Shown one piece after another: positions 22,581 through 33,922 of a DNA stretch of 64,000 nt. How positions within the stretch are numbered: position 1 is the first letter of the stretch; every line of letters starts with the position of its first letter. The notes beneath the pieces are model-generated. The model did no database searches. It was not told the origin of the DNA and worked only from the letters and a program-made list of their open reading frames with translations. The position numbers and the translations under genes were made by a program. Source of the stretch: Silene conica (Eukaryota > Streptophyta > Magnoliopsida > Caryophyllales > Caryophyllaceae); the NCBI GenBank assembly GCA_029255685.2, contig CM055312.2, positions 28,428,203-28,492,202 of the forward strand, in the 5' to 3' direction.

Positions 22581-22663
22581 GGCAACATAACCGTCGCCAA
22601 CACAATTTTAGGATGACATAACCGTCACCTAAACAAGCTTAGGATAACATAACCGTTAACCCA
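22581..22663. repeat. Second hairpin array in A LTR (3 units)
   Basis: Three units around ATAACC: GGCAAC/GTCGCC, TTAGGATGAC/GTCACCTAA (one bulge) and TTAGGATAAC/GTTAACCCA (mismatches). The inner arm changes TGAC/GTCA to TAAC/GTTA in step. ATAACC is also part of the loop of the larger array. Confidence 0.7.
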
Positions 22664-23986
22664 CTCATTTAAACATACATGAGCCAATAAAATATGAATA
22701 ATACAACACGTACATCCATTCCATGCCAAAAGAGAACACACATGATTGAATAATGAAACAAAATTTCTAAACGCATTTCACATTACAGCTGTCCTCTGCT
22801 GTAAAATTCATAATTAATTCAAATAAAATCGAAATGATACAAGGCCAATTGGGTCGGATTAATAAGACTTTTATCTACAATATTTGTCAAATAAACATTT
22901 TCAAAATACGAACTTAACAGGGGGTTATTGTCTGATCTTTACAGTGAATTAGAAATCGTCTCACAAAATGTATTGCTTCATAAAACGGGTTTAACAAATC
23001 ATTTTGGGGCAAGGCAAACTCCTAACATCATATAAAATCTTCAAAGTTTAATTATTGAAAAGTACCAGAATAGGTTCAAAGTATAAAAATGGTTTTCGAA
23101 ACAATCTTTGACCTACTGTCCATTCTGCGAGTATTTCAGCGCAATGTTCGTAAATAATTTTTTGTGAACAAACGACATGCAAGAAAATTACGAAATTGTA
23201 GAGGTAGATTCTACACTTAAAATAAACAGGAGTCTCTTTTCAACATTTTCAAAGACGGATACTTTAAAATGTCGAAATAAATTGTACAAGACAATGGACA
23301 GATTTGTCAAGGTGCTGAAACTTATCAAATAACCAAAGTAAACCAAGCATTATGAACTTGAAAGACTATCAAACTAATCATCCTCAAAGATCACAAGCTC
23401 ATTTAACCATAAAATCCTTAATGAATTTCCACAACTAGAATATCATCCAACACAACCATGCAAGATGAAAATCATCCAAACATATGACTTATAAAACTAA
23501 TCATGCAACTAATTAATCAAACACAATTCTAGTATAATAAACATTAATAGCATATAGAACACATGCAAACAAAGACGATTAAAGTCGAGTAACCCATCAC
23601 TGTTACCTTATAGCAGCTGTTCAATAAGCATGATTTTGACTCAAAACCGCTTCGGTTTGGACAATCGAACTAGCTACACACAAATAAATAAACGAGTTAG
23701 CAATTGAAAACCGTGCCTTAAAGGCCACGACCAGAGTAGAGGAAGGTATATATTTGTGAATTTATTACCTAGAAAGATGGAGGGCGAGTATAGGAAGAGA
23801 TAGACGCAAAAATTGTCGAAAACCGATAAGAAACGAAGATTTTATGATCGTTTTAAGGTGAAGGTAAGAAGGTGTAACAATGGTGTTTGGGTGGATCGTC
23901 TTCATGCTGAAAAATAGAGGAAGGAAGGGTCATGATGCCTACTAGATTAGACCTTGGGCAGCAAGGAGCATGGTTTGCATGTTTAA

Positions 23987-24182
23987 GCCAAGTGTCGAAA
24001 AGCTCACGCCAAGTGTCGTAGGTAAGGCCAAGTGTCGAGGGCTTTAGGCCATGTGTTGAAAGGATTACGCCATTTGTCGAGGACCTTACACCATGTGTAA
24101 GAAGTGATTAGTACATGTGTCTAAGGTCTTAGGCCAAGTGGAAGATTTGCTTAGGCTATGTGTCGAAGTTCTTAGGTCAAGA
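23987..24182. repeat. Degenerate 21-22 bp tandem (GCCAAGTGTCGA)
   Basis: About eight units of the form GCCAAGTGTCGAnnnnCTTAG follow one another. The other LTR has the same array at 56411-56605. Confidence 0.8.
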
Positions 24183-24550
24183 GGAAGAGGTAGCAACGAG
24201 CGAAAGTCTCGTCGGCGGATTTTCTGCGACACCCTTTCGTATTTGGGCCGTAAATTCTTCCACAGAACTCGTATTAAGGTGTTTTCAGTGGCGTTGGAAA
24301 GCTAAGAAAAAGAGCTAAAACATTTATTTTATAAGCAAAAGCTAGATATGCCTTTAAAATATCTTAAAATTAGCAACAAGGACAGAGTGGCGTTTCACAA
24401 GTTTAAGAAGTATAACTTTAAGACGGACATATTAATATCATTGTCAAAAACGATAGATTTTAATTGGAATTTTATTTATGGTGGAACATTATTATTACTA
24501 AAATAAGATTTTAATAATATATAATGACCTGGACATTACGGGGTGTTACA

Positions 24551-24567
24551 ATCACCCCACCTTTTAA
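24551..24567 (-). other. A polypurine tract
   Basis: On the minus strand AAAAGGTGGGGTGAT lies directly before the LTR start. B has a similar tract and adjoining sequence. Confidence 0.75.
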
Positions 24568-26389
24568 AAAGTTTCGTCCTCGAAACTTGAAAGTAGAAAA
24601 ACGGTAAGGTGTAAAGACAAGGTAAATAACCAAAGCGTTTTCCAAAATTTGATATTACAAACTTAAATTTATTTCAAAGACTTCGAAAAGAGTTTCTAAA
24701 GGCACAAGTCTTCATCAATAGAACAAGAGGATTCTCGTTGTGCATTCAAGAGTCTCACATTCCAAATCAAGGACTAGTCCAAAACCAAATCATATCATAC
24801 ATCGACAAGCGTAATACGAGTTATTAGACGTCTCCAATAACAAGTCTTACATCAAATCAACGCTAAAACCAATCAAAATTATAAACTATTTCAAACTTTT
24901 CAAAACATGTCATTTCGAAAGTAAATTTCCATTTTGAATCCGTAAAAATAGGTAAGATTGTAACAGAAATTAAGATTTTCACAACAAAAGTTAAGTAACT
25001 CAAATCGGTTATAAAATATATAAATGCAAAAAAAAAAAAAAATCACTCATACAAAACACAAGCATGAAAGCTACATATCATCAACCAAAGAGGGTCGGGT
25101 CGGTCCTTCAAAGATCTCAAAGAACAAAGAGGTCAACAAGGAAGCTAACCCAAAACAACGCATCATAAACTACCATCTTCAAGACTAAGGACGGTACTCA
25201 ACAAGAGAGTAAAGAGGCAAAAACAACAAAAGAACAAAAGCATGAACAAAAGCATGAACAAAAGAGGTTTATGGTTAAGGAGGAAGATAACTCTTCGGAT
25301 TACGGAAAACACTAACCACTCAATCCATAAATGAAACATCATCATCATCATGATTCTTAACATACCTCAGAAGACAGCTCTTTCAACCGCAAAACTCTCA
25401 AGACTTCCTCAACTCAATTTGGGTCACTCACTTCTAGTTCATCCACGATACAAGGTATCCCATTACCAAAGGAATTTCATAACTCTCGATTATTACTCAA
25501 CAACCAACATCCTTCATAGAGCTAGATCTAAAATTACTAACAAGGTTGCATTCATACTCAACTAGAATATGTTACAGATCTCCAAACAAGGTGAATCACA
25601 AAACCAAGGATCTTAAACCTGAATCCATCGTACTTCCAGACCTATAAACAAAAATCTGTTACGCTCATACCGACAACAAAAGATATGGAAGCGACACTCT
25701 CGGAACTGTACTTACTCTCATACATATGACTATGAGATAAACATCCAAAACATTCAGTCCCAAACTATTCAACTTTCATCGACCCAAATCAAGAAAACAT
25801 CTATTAATCCTTGACTACCATATTTACCGTAAAGTGATCATCCCAAAGAAAGTCTCATAAGAGTAACAACTTTCACCCAAACGGTCTCTAGGTAACCATC
25901 AACGCTCTCATAGATAACACCAAAATATTAACCTTACGGTTGATACCAAGGCACAAGAAGTACTCATACCTTTAAACCATTAACTTAAAACCATCAAGAA
26001 GGCACACTACCTAATATTACCCAAACGTCACCAAACGCTAACTCTGTCAACTATGTCCGATAAAACAAGACCAAGGATCCTCTAAGCACCTATCACTATT
26101 CCACAAACGAAGTCAACCTCACAACTAATCCAAGAAGAAATGGGACAAGGATCACAACGGTTAAAGATATTATACAAACTTCAGGAACAAACGCGATATA
26201 GAAACTTGAGAGAGAGAGATACATAAGACGACGAGACTCCAAGCTATGGACTCAACAAAAGCAAAGCCAGGAGGAGAAGAGTGAGCATTAGAGGTAAGAA
26301 GATATATGACGTTAAGAGAGGTCAAGTAAGCTTTGTTATGAAAGCTAACTCAAAAGAATTAGCATGGAAGAAGAAAGAAGAAGAGAAGC
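24568..26389 (-). other. A interior, left part, non-coding
   Basis: About 1.8 kb without a supported frame. The first 300 bp resemble the same place in B (AAAAAGTTTCGTCCTC; ATTCTCGTT...ATTCAAGAGTC; AGACGTCTCCAATAACAAG). The last five bases (GAAGC) are the site duplication of B. Confidence 0.75.
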
Positions 26390-27125
26390 TGTAAAACCCC
26401 TCGCGAAAGCGAAAATATAAAACACACAAATTACTAAAAATGCAGCGGAATTTATACTTTTTAACATAAACAACATGCGAGGTGGATTAAAACTGAAAAC
26501 TGAAACTGACATAAACAGAAATAGATAAGTATACTGTCTAAGTACGGAAACTAAATAAATACAACAGCCTGGGATGGAACATCCCCATAGGCACCAAAAC
26601 ATAAATTGTATCAAAACTAGAGTCTAGCTAATCGAAAGTGTAAGTCATAAGATGACAAGTGGATCATCACTCGCTAGCTCTCAATGAACCCCGTCCAACC
26701 TGCATGTACCTACATACATGAAAACATGTACGCCACAATCAGTGGGGAGTGACTAAAGTTCTCCTAGCCACCTTTTGCAACGTCACGTAACACAGAATAC
26801 AAACAGAACACTCCAACATATATAAACATGTGAAGTATATTAATATCTCAATAACTGATCCCATACTATCATGCAATCACTAATGCACAGCTCTCAACCA
26901 ACTTCGGAAACTATTTGGAAGGAGAGCCGGTTTCCCTACCGGTTACCCGGTCGGGGGGTCTTTCAGTCCAAACCATTTACGAAACTGACTAAAGAGTCAT
27001 CCAATGCCTTGGATGAACAATAACAAAGTCAAGTATCAACTCATCAACGTGAACAGTTATCTCATAAACATCAACATCTATATCCAACACTATACCAACT
27101 CTAGGCAAGCAGATAAACTCAGCAA

Positions 27126-27689
27126 GTATAAGGTTCAGCGGTCAACTTAAGACATAACCTACATACCAATCACATTCAAAAAGTATAAGGTTCAGCGGTC
27201 AACTTAAGACATAACCTATATACCGAACATTCAGCAAGCAAGGACTCAGAGGCCAACTTAAGGCATAGACCCGCCAATCAGCAAGACACTAGACTTAGAG
27301 GCCAACTTAAGGCATAGACTAGCACCCAAAAGTAAAGGACTCAGAGACCAGCTTAAGGCATGTCCCTTCACTACATCACAAGACACTAGACTCAGAGGCC
27401 AACTTAAGGCATGTCCTAGCATCAAACATCTGCACTCCGGGTGAGGTGCTACGACCTAAATTCCCCGTTGTGCAGCTGTTCTACTCGTCAGACTCAGAGG
27501 CCAACTTAAGGCATGTTCCAACGCGATCACAACAAACATGTCTGGGCTCAGAGGCCAGCTTAAGGCATATCCCAGACACGACAACCATACACATATAGGG
27601 CTCAGAGGCCAGCTTAAGGCATATCCCCATATATGACAACAAGCTCACGTATTAAGCTCAGAGGCCAGCTTAAGGCATACCTTAATACG
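27126..27689. repeat. Hairpin array with covarying arms in B LTR (about 10 units)
   Basis: Units share CTCAGAGGCCAGCTTAAGGC or a close form. Flanking arms vary but pair: AGGTT/AACCT (first two), CTAGACT/AGACTAG (one mismatch), AAAGGAC/GTCCCTT (one mismatch), CTAGAC/GTCCTAG (bulge), TGTCTGGG/CCCAGACA (perfect), CGTATTAAG/CTTAATACG (perfect 9 bp). One unit near 27490 pairs weakly. Both LTRs carry the array. Confidence 0.85.
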
Positions 27690-27966
27690 CATCAATACAA
27701 TATCATCCAAAGATAGAAACTAATCTATAGTTCTAAACTCTTATACTTCTAATCAACACTTAATTGATCCCGGGAACTAACTTGAGGGAGAGCCGGTTTC
27801 CCTTTCGGTTACCCGACCGGGGGGTCTCTATCCTCTCTCCATTCACGGACCCAATATAGTGTCGCCCATTCTCCGGGGACCTGAAACACACATCAAAGGT
27901 ACAAGGAACGAGTTTCAATCAAAACCGAATAAGCCTTTGAAAGTTATAAACAAAACAATGGGAACA

Positions 27967-28362
27967 GGGGCTCTCAGCCGGTCCCAGACCGTCTGCCGGT
28001 GCACCGGCTGGGAGTCCCTTCCCATGCCTAACAACCGTCTGAAAAACGAAAGAAGAGGCTCTCAGCCGGTGGACTGTCCGCCGGCCAGCCGGCTGGGAGT
28101 CCCTTCCCATAGGCCAAAACTTGAAAACTTATATATGAGGAGTGACTCTCAGCCGGTGTACCGGCTGCCGGCCTGCCGCCTGGGAGTCACTTCCCATGCC
28201 TTTGCCAAACTCTGAAAACACCCAAGAAGGATCCTGAGCCGGTCGACCGGCGGCCGACTGACCGGCTCAGAAACCTTTCTCTGATTTCAGAACATTCAAA
28301 AGAAGACACCCAGACTCTGAGCCGGCCGACCGGCTGCCGGTCAGCCTGCCGGCTCAGAGGCC
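27967..28362. repeat. GC-rich palindromic units in B LTR (5 units)
   Basis: Five units of about 45-50 bp, spaced by AT-richer sequence, are framed by CAGCCGG...CCGGCTG or GAGCCGG...CCGGCTC. Outer arms also match: AGTGACTC/GAGTCACT in unit 3, TGAGCCGGT/ACCGGCTCA in unit 4, CTCTGAGCCGG/CCGGCTCAGAG in unit 5. They stand out from the AT-rich surroundings. The other copy is at 51146-51540. Confidence 0.85.
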
Positions 28363-29297
28363 GCTGTACGCAAAACGCAATTTCTCAATAACAATCAAAA
28401 CTCTTCAAATCGATTCAAGACTCCTAAATTCGCAACATACAATGTTTACCCATTATATCAAATCATCAAATACACCTATTACCAGCAATTAAACCCACAA
28501 ACAATCCTCAATAAGAATATGATTTGTATCCGTCTTAAGCATAAATTTCTGAAATTTGAACAATGAGCATATGAAACATTATCTAAGCATGTAATCATCA
28601 TATGTGAACATTCTTATCATGTTACTAAATTCAAACAACAACAATAACATTCAAAATCAGAAAATTAAACCAATTCCAACAAGAAAAGTGCTAATATATA
28701 CAATAAGGCCGAGTTTCTCATTATCGTCACCTTTTACGCGATTAAGCTCCTACCTCCTCTTCAATCTTGCCACTAACCTTCTTAGGATCTTCTAAGTCTT
28801 CACCTACAACAAGCAAAACGGTTTTAAGAGGCTAAAACTCGAATTATACCAAAACAGGCCAAATCTCGAATTGAAGGAAATAGAAAACGGAAGTGACGGA
28901 TAGCTTGCAAATTTCATGAGGATTCCGAAAATGTATTTATTACCTTAATTCGATGAACGGATGATGACGGAAATTGGATTATAAGATGAAGGTTTAAGGA
29001 GAGAAATGAGAAATATGAAATGTCAGTGTTTTGTTTCTTGAGGATGATTATGTCGACATATTGAGGGTTTAGGGGTTTATGTTGTCCTTTCCGTTTAAAT
29101 GAAAACGGGTTGGAATGAACGGGTTTTAAGTTATGAACTCAAGTTGCCAAGTTTGTATTCGTCTTAAGGACTTAAGGCTCTTAAAACGGATCTTACTATT
29201 TATTAAAATACTTCTCAATAAACTATTAAAATATATTTTATTACTTAAAATAATTAAAAGCCTTTAAAATATAAATCACGAAAATATGGGATGTTAC

Positions 29298-30554
29298 TGA
29301 AGGGAACTCGGGTAGTCTTACTAACTTGTTCGAAATATCTAGTCTTACTAATTATTTTACATTTTAATTAATCTCATATTAATTATACTCAAGATCTTAT
29401 GCATGCAAAGTAAATACGGAACAATAACGGAAAGGGCCTTACAAACGGTCCGAAATGTGCTAGGACGATCCTCCACGGAGCAACCAAAATAGCTTGCCTC
29501 CTTTAATACGTTGCACCCGAGACTTACCTTTAAACACCGAAGACCAAACACGAGCTAGGTGACGGAAATGGTTGCCTTAAACCGTGTACTAATAACAATA
29601 TTAGTATACTAGAGAATATTATATGAATAATATTTTAAGAGGATTTTATGTATTATTTCTTACACTTAGAAAAATACAATATGTGGTTCAACAACCAACA
29701 TGTGATTTAGCATCATGTATATATAGAATAGAAGAGGGTTGGGGTTGATGTGTTGGACGTGTGATCCTTGCTTGGCAAGGTTAATATTAGATCCCCTTTT
29801 GTCTTAACATAAGGTTAGGGTTGCATGCCTACTATTTGGCATCTTACCTCTCTAATGATTGTGTCTTTGTCCTACTAATTCAAACAAGTTGGTCTTTCTA
29901 ACACAATCACACGCCATCTTATAGTGTAAAATGAACTTTCATTTTAAAATTTGTAATTTGTACAATTGTGCAATATATGACATCTTATGTGTCATAATTT
30001 AATTGTATTAATTTAAAATATATTTATCACATAAATAATATTTCTAAATTAATTAAATCATATTTAACAAATTAATTTAGTAATTCAAAATTACTATCCC
30101 AACATATGGTTATCGTAATAATCGTCGATACGATATATTAACAACGTTTGTTATAACCATGAACCACTCATTATACTAATTTCGATATTTCATAAATATC
30201 GATTAATATTTGACAATCGACACATTTCAATTTCAAATATAAATCTTACCCTAAGATTCAACCTCTGATTTCTTGATATACGGTTTTAAGAATATCGATC
30301 AATCTGTATCCTATACAATTAATCAATATATTATTTAAGGGGTCTGTCCTATAGGTGTGACCTAAAGGGATCAACTGACTACCACCGTCATACGACAGTA
30401 ATGTTAATCTAGTCAGCCAATCATTACCGATTAATGTTGGTCAGTTGACTAAATCAATATCGGATCGTCCCTTGCATATTCTTTTCATAAGATTTATGAC
30501 AATGATTTTTATCACTGTCGTGATCGCACAATTGTTGAGGACACATTTCCCAAA
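29298..30554 (-). repeat. C left LTR (3' LTR)
   Basis: Matches 36377-37633 with few differences. Confidence 0.9.
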
Positions 30555-30566
30555 ATCTCCCACTTG
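30555..30566 (-). other. C polypurine tract
   Basis: The minus strand reads AAGTGGGAGAT just before the LTR; D has the same tract. Confidence 0.7.
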
Positions 30567-32995
30567 TACTCGACAAGTGTGCGTCACCGATTCTCTTGCC
30601 CTATTACGTCATCTCCCACTCAATGCAAGGTGTCTTCCAGGTCGTACTTGCATTTGATCATATCTTGAGCGGTTTTTCTCGATCTGGAGATTTAACTGCT
30701 TTGACCGGAATTATCTACCATAGATACCTTCCGAGCGTGGCCACGCATTTCCAGTTAAACTTCTCCTCGAGTGGCCTTCAGATTTAAGACAACCCTGACA
30801 AGGGGTTGGACAATTCCTATCCTACTGTTCCCTTCGACTAACACAGTCCATCATGACCCAAAAGAAGCCCATTTGACCCCCTTTAACGGTTGATCGTAGA
30901 GCTAAAATCAAAGTCAATCTGAGGCTGCATCACCTTGGGCGAACAGTCTCAAGTCAAAGAATCGACTTATGTGAATAATATAGTAGCTCTTGCCACGACC
31001 AGGCTAATTATAAAATTTTCAGAACTCTATAAGCGGTCACTAAATGCCCGACAAAGTGTTACACAGTCTGCCTATGTGATCGACTAGTCATCCCATATGA
31101 CTCTATGACATTTGAACTTGCCATCAATCGCCTCACATTCTAGTCGCTTCGAGACGTCACCTCCTACAAGTGACTATGGGCTATACTAAGTAATCCAGTT
31201 CACTTATGGGGTTCAAATTGTCTCTTACAACCCATTTGGATTTTACAAAGTATAAATTGTGAGTTAATAATAATAATACTAATAACTCTAACGATAAGAG
31301 TGATTGTTATGTGCGAACAAACAATACGATATTGTTGCTCCACATAAACAATCTTTGATGATCATACATCAATCTGTATTAATGGTTTGTTATGTGAATA
31401 TACCCTATCTTCACATCTTTTAAACCTACAAATTCCGGTTTCCTTATGACTCATATCATCTCGCATAATATGATCTTATTCAAGTACATTTCAAGTCTTT
31501 ATATTCGACTCGAGTCTCCTTACTTTAAGGAAGCTCCCACTGTTTTCTTAAAACTCATGACATGTCATCCTTATGAACATAGTCATACTGTACTCGAATT
31601 TATATTGTAGTTTACCTAAATTCGATCTACTAGTTCTCCTCGAGAAACTTATATCGAAATAAGGTTTTGTTTCAACCTAAGGCATTTTAATCAAGCTTAT
31701 ATGAATTTAACATTTTCATATCTTGGATTCAAATCCAAACCTCGTTAACTGATCGGTGACGTTTCATTATCATATAATAAACTCACTTATGATTTATGTT
31801 CTTAACATACATTCATTTAGAATTGAAAACCTCATATTCTTTACTTTTTAAAGAATCACCATTCTCTCTAAATGGTAGGTTTCGTTTCCTTAATAACTTT
31901 TCTCCCACTGAATTCTGTATTACTATCTTATAGTTTAATAACTCCCACTATCTTCATAGTGTTTAGGTAACATCTTCAAACATTTTCTCAACTCATAATG
32001 AACATTTCATTTTGATTTACTTCAAACATTTTCTCAACTCGCTATGAACATTTCATTTTTCATTTTCCTTCCCACGAGAACGGGAGATGATTTCTCCTCT
32101 ATTATCTTTATAAAACAGAAACATTAACATCATGGAAACGATTTCCTTCCGTTAACACTCGCGGTTCCCTTTGTCCTCTCTGGGAACTAATGACAACATA
32201 TGGAACATTTCCTTTTTGTGTCCTCGCGTAGTTTCTTCTGTGTCCTCTCGTAGTTTCTTCTATCCAATCTCTTAGAGTTCTTCTTAAGGACTCCTTATAG
32301 GACTCTTCTCTAAGATCCTATGTTTATATCATTGGTTTGCGGGCGTAGAATTTCTCCTACTCTATCCTCTAAAATAACCTGTATTTTAGGAAGGATAGCA
32401 TTTTCGCCCATCAACAATGTATTGGATAAAGAATTATGTGAGTTGTGAGACTTTAGTACTCTCATTCGTTTAAGGTAATCATCTTATAACGAACTGATGT
32501 TCTTATGTTTGAATTTGAAGTATTTCACGGGATGCAATTCTCGTTTTTAAGTAAGTCGTATTACTTTTATAATGATCCTATCATTTCTTTCGTACGGTGA
32601 ATCATTCAAGGTACTTTATTACGATCTATGAAAATCGTATCAACTCATGTTATGTATCATAAAAGCATTTTAAAACCAACATGTTTGATTAAGAACAAAA
32701 GGATGACTTGGGTTGAAAACCAAGTCAGCACTATTACAACCATTGTTTCAACAAGATTCTTGTCGTACAAGAAATACAAAGTTCTTAAATTAAAATGCAA
32801 AAGGAAAGAAGACATCAAATGAAAATTAGAGCCATGCTCTTCATGTCTTCAATCTTGGATGCTACCTTAGCCATCCATGGAAGGAACTTCAAGTTTCCTT
32901 CTCCTTCTCCTTGCCTTTGTCTTTGGTAGGAGCCCCTTTAAAACAATTTATAAACGGGTGAGAATCAATAACTTGTATCAATATACAAAAATTGA
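30567..32995 (-). other. C interior downstream of gag, non-coding
   Basis: 2.4 kb where a complete Copia element would have pol. No protease, integrase or RT motif is visible. The stretch is alignable by eye with D's 42700-45047 (for example the shared CCAAGTCA, CTCCCACTGTT, GAATCACC-ATTCTCTCTAAATGG blocks), so this replacement predates the split of C and D. A local tandem (CAAACATTTTCTCAACTC) is at about 31975-32045. Confidence 0.75.
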
Positions 32996-33922
32996 TTAAA
33001 TAACATGAATTAGACGAGAATTTATACCTACTGCAAGAACCCTTCCGGCTTTGAGGTCATGGAGATACTTCGGCCAATTCCGCTTCCAATGCCCCATCTT
33101 AGTGCAATAATGGCACTTGTCTTCAACCTTTGATGACGACGAAGAAGAAGCACCTTTCGTAAAAGTCTTCTCCTTAGGAGATGCGGGTTTGAAGGCTTTG
33201 ACATTTTTACCCTTGTTGGCCTTGCGCTTAAACTTCCTCTTGCTTTTTGTCTCGATGTTAAGCACATCCTTTGTGGAACTCTCATAAAGTCCCATATCCC
33301 TCTCCGCTTGGACTAACATCTTATGTAACTCGTCCAAGGAGGTTTCTTGATTGCGCATGTTATAGTTTACCCGAAACTGAACATACAATTTGACTTTGTT
33401 GAGGGAGTGAAGGATTTTGTCAACAATAAGCGAGTCGGGAACATTCACCCCTTGTATTTTCAAGGTTTCGGCTAGCTCAACCATTTTGAGCACATGAGGA
33501 CTAACCCTTTGACCTTCCTTTAAGGTCAAATCAAAGAATGCGGAGGCCGCCTCATATTGGATTACCCTAGGAGCTTGCGAAAACATGGTCGCAATCTTAG
33601 TGTAAATCTCATTAGCCGTGGCTAGCTTAATCATTCTTCTTTGGAGATCCGGCTCCATCGAAAATATAAGCACGTTCTTCAAAGCATGTGACTCTTTCAT
33701 GTAGGCCTCATAGGCCTCACGAGTCGCTTCCGATGAACGAGCACCGGGAGTGGGAGGAGCGGCAATGGTAAGATAACGAGTCTTATCGTCGGCTTCCGCG
33801 GCCAACACCAATTGGGCGTCCCAATCTTTAAAATTGGCGCCATGCTTCTCAAGCTTGCAACGATCCATAAAAGACCGAAGCCATGAAACGTGATGTGGGA
33901 GTGGTGGAGCGTTATTTGCCAT
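32996..33922 (-). CDS. gag: C gag (Copia-type)
   Basis: Open frame of 308 codons from MANNAPPLPHHVSWLRSFMD; I prefer this Met over one 19 codons upstream because D and F align from it. Capsid region: FKDWDAQLVLAAEADDKTRYL, NVLIFSMEPDLQRRMI, MFSQAPRVIQYEAASAFFDL, FRVNYNMRNQETSLDELHKMLVQAERDMGL; then a Lys/Ser-rich linker and a zinc-knuckle region (CHYCTKMGHWKRN). It ends shortly after the knuckle, where protease begins in F. Gag would assemble particles; enzymes would have to come from another element. Related to F and D gags. Confidence 0.85.
   Translation of the reverse strand: MANNAPPLPHHVSWLRSFMDRCKLEKHGANFKDWDAQLVLAAEADDKTRYLTIAAPPTPGARSSEATREAYEAYMKESHALKNVLIFSMEPDLQRRMIKLATANEIYTKIATMFSQAPRVIQYEAASAFFDLTLKEGQRVSPHVLKMVELAETLKIQGVNVPDSLIVDKILHSLNKVKLYVQFRVNYNMRNQETSLDELHKMLVQAERDMGLYESSTKDVLNIETKSKRKFKRKANKGKNVKAFKPASPKEKTFTKGASSSSSSKVEDKCHYCTKMGHWKRNWPKYLHDLKAGRVLAVGINSRLIHVI

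Larger units (their letters stand above)
21539..24550 (-). repeat. A left LTR (3' LTR), 3012 bp
   Basis: Nearly identical to 53966-56974. It holds two hairpin arrays (22122-22483, 22581-22663) and a 21-22 bp tandem (23987-24182). Reading frames such as the GSGYTL-rich one on the minus strand arise from the array and are not genes. Confidence 0.93.
26390..29297 (-). repeat. B left LTR (3' LTR)
   Basis: About 2909 bp in all; its last base is at 37639, beyond C, whose site duplication GTTAC covers the LTR terminus. It contains a repeated module (GAGAGCCGGTTTCCCT with a GGTTACCCG tail, at about 26925 and 27789), a hairpin array (27126-27689) and GC-rich palindromes (27967-28362). Confidence 0.92.

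Noticed and set aside
27859-28215. 118-codon frame in B's LTR with Pro/Arg-rich repeats
   Set aside because: Produced by the GC-rich palindromes; not conserved as a protein in the other LTR copy.
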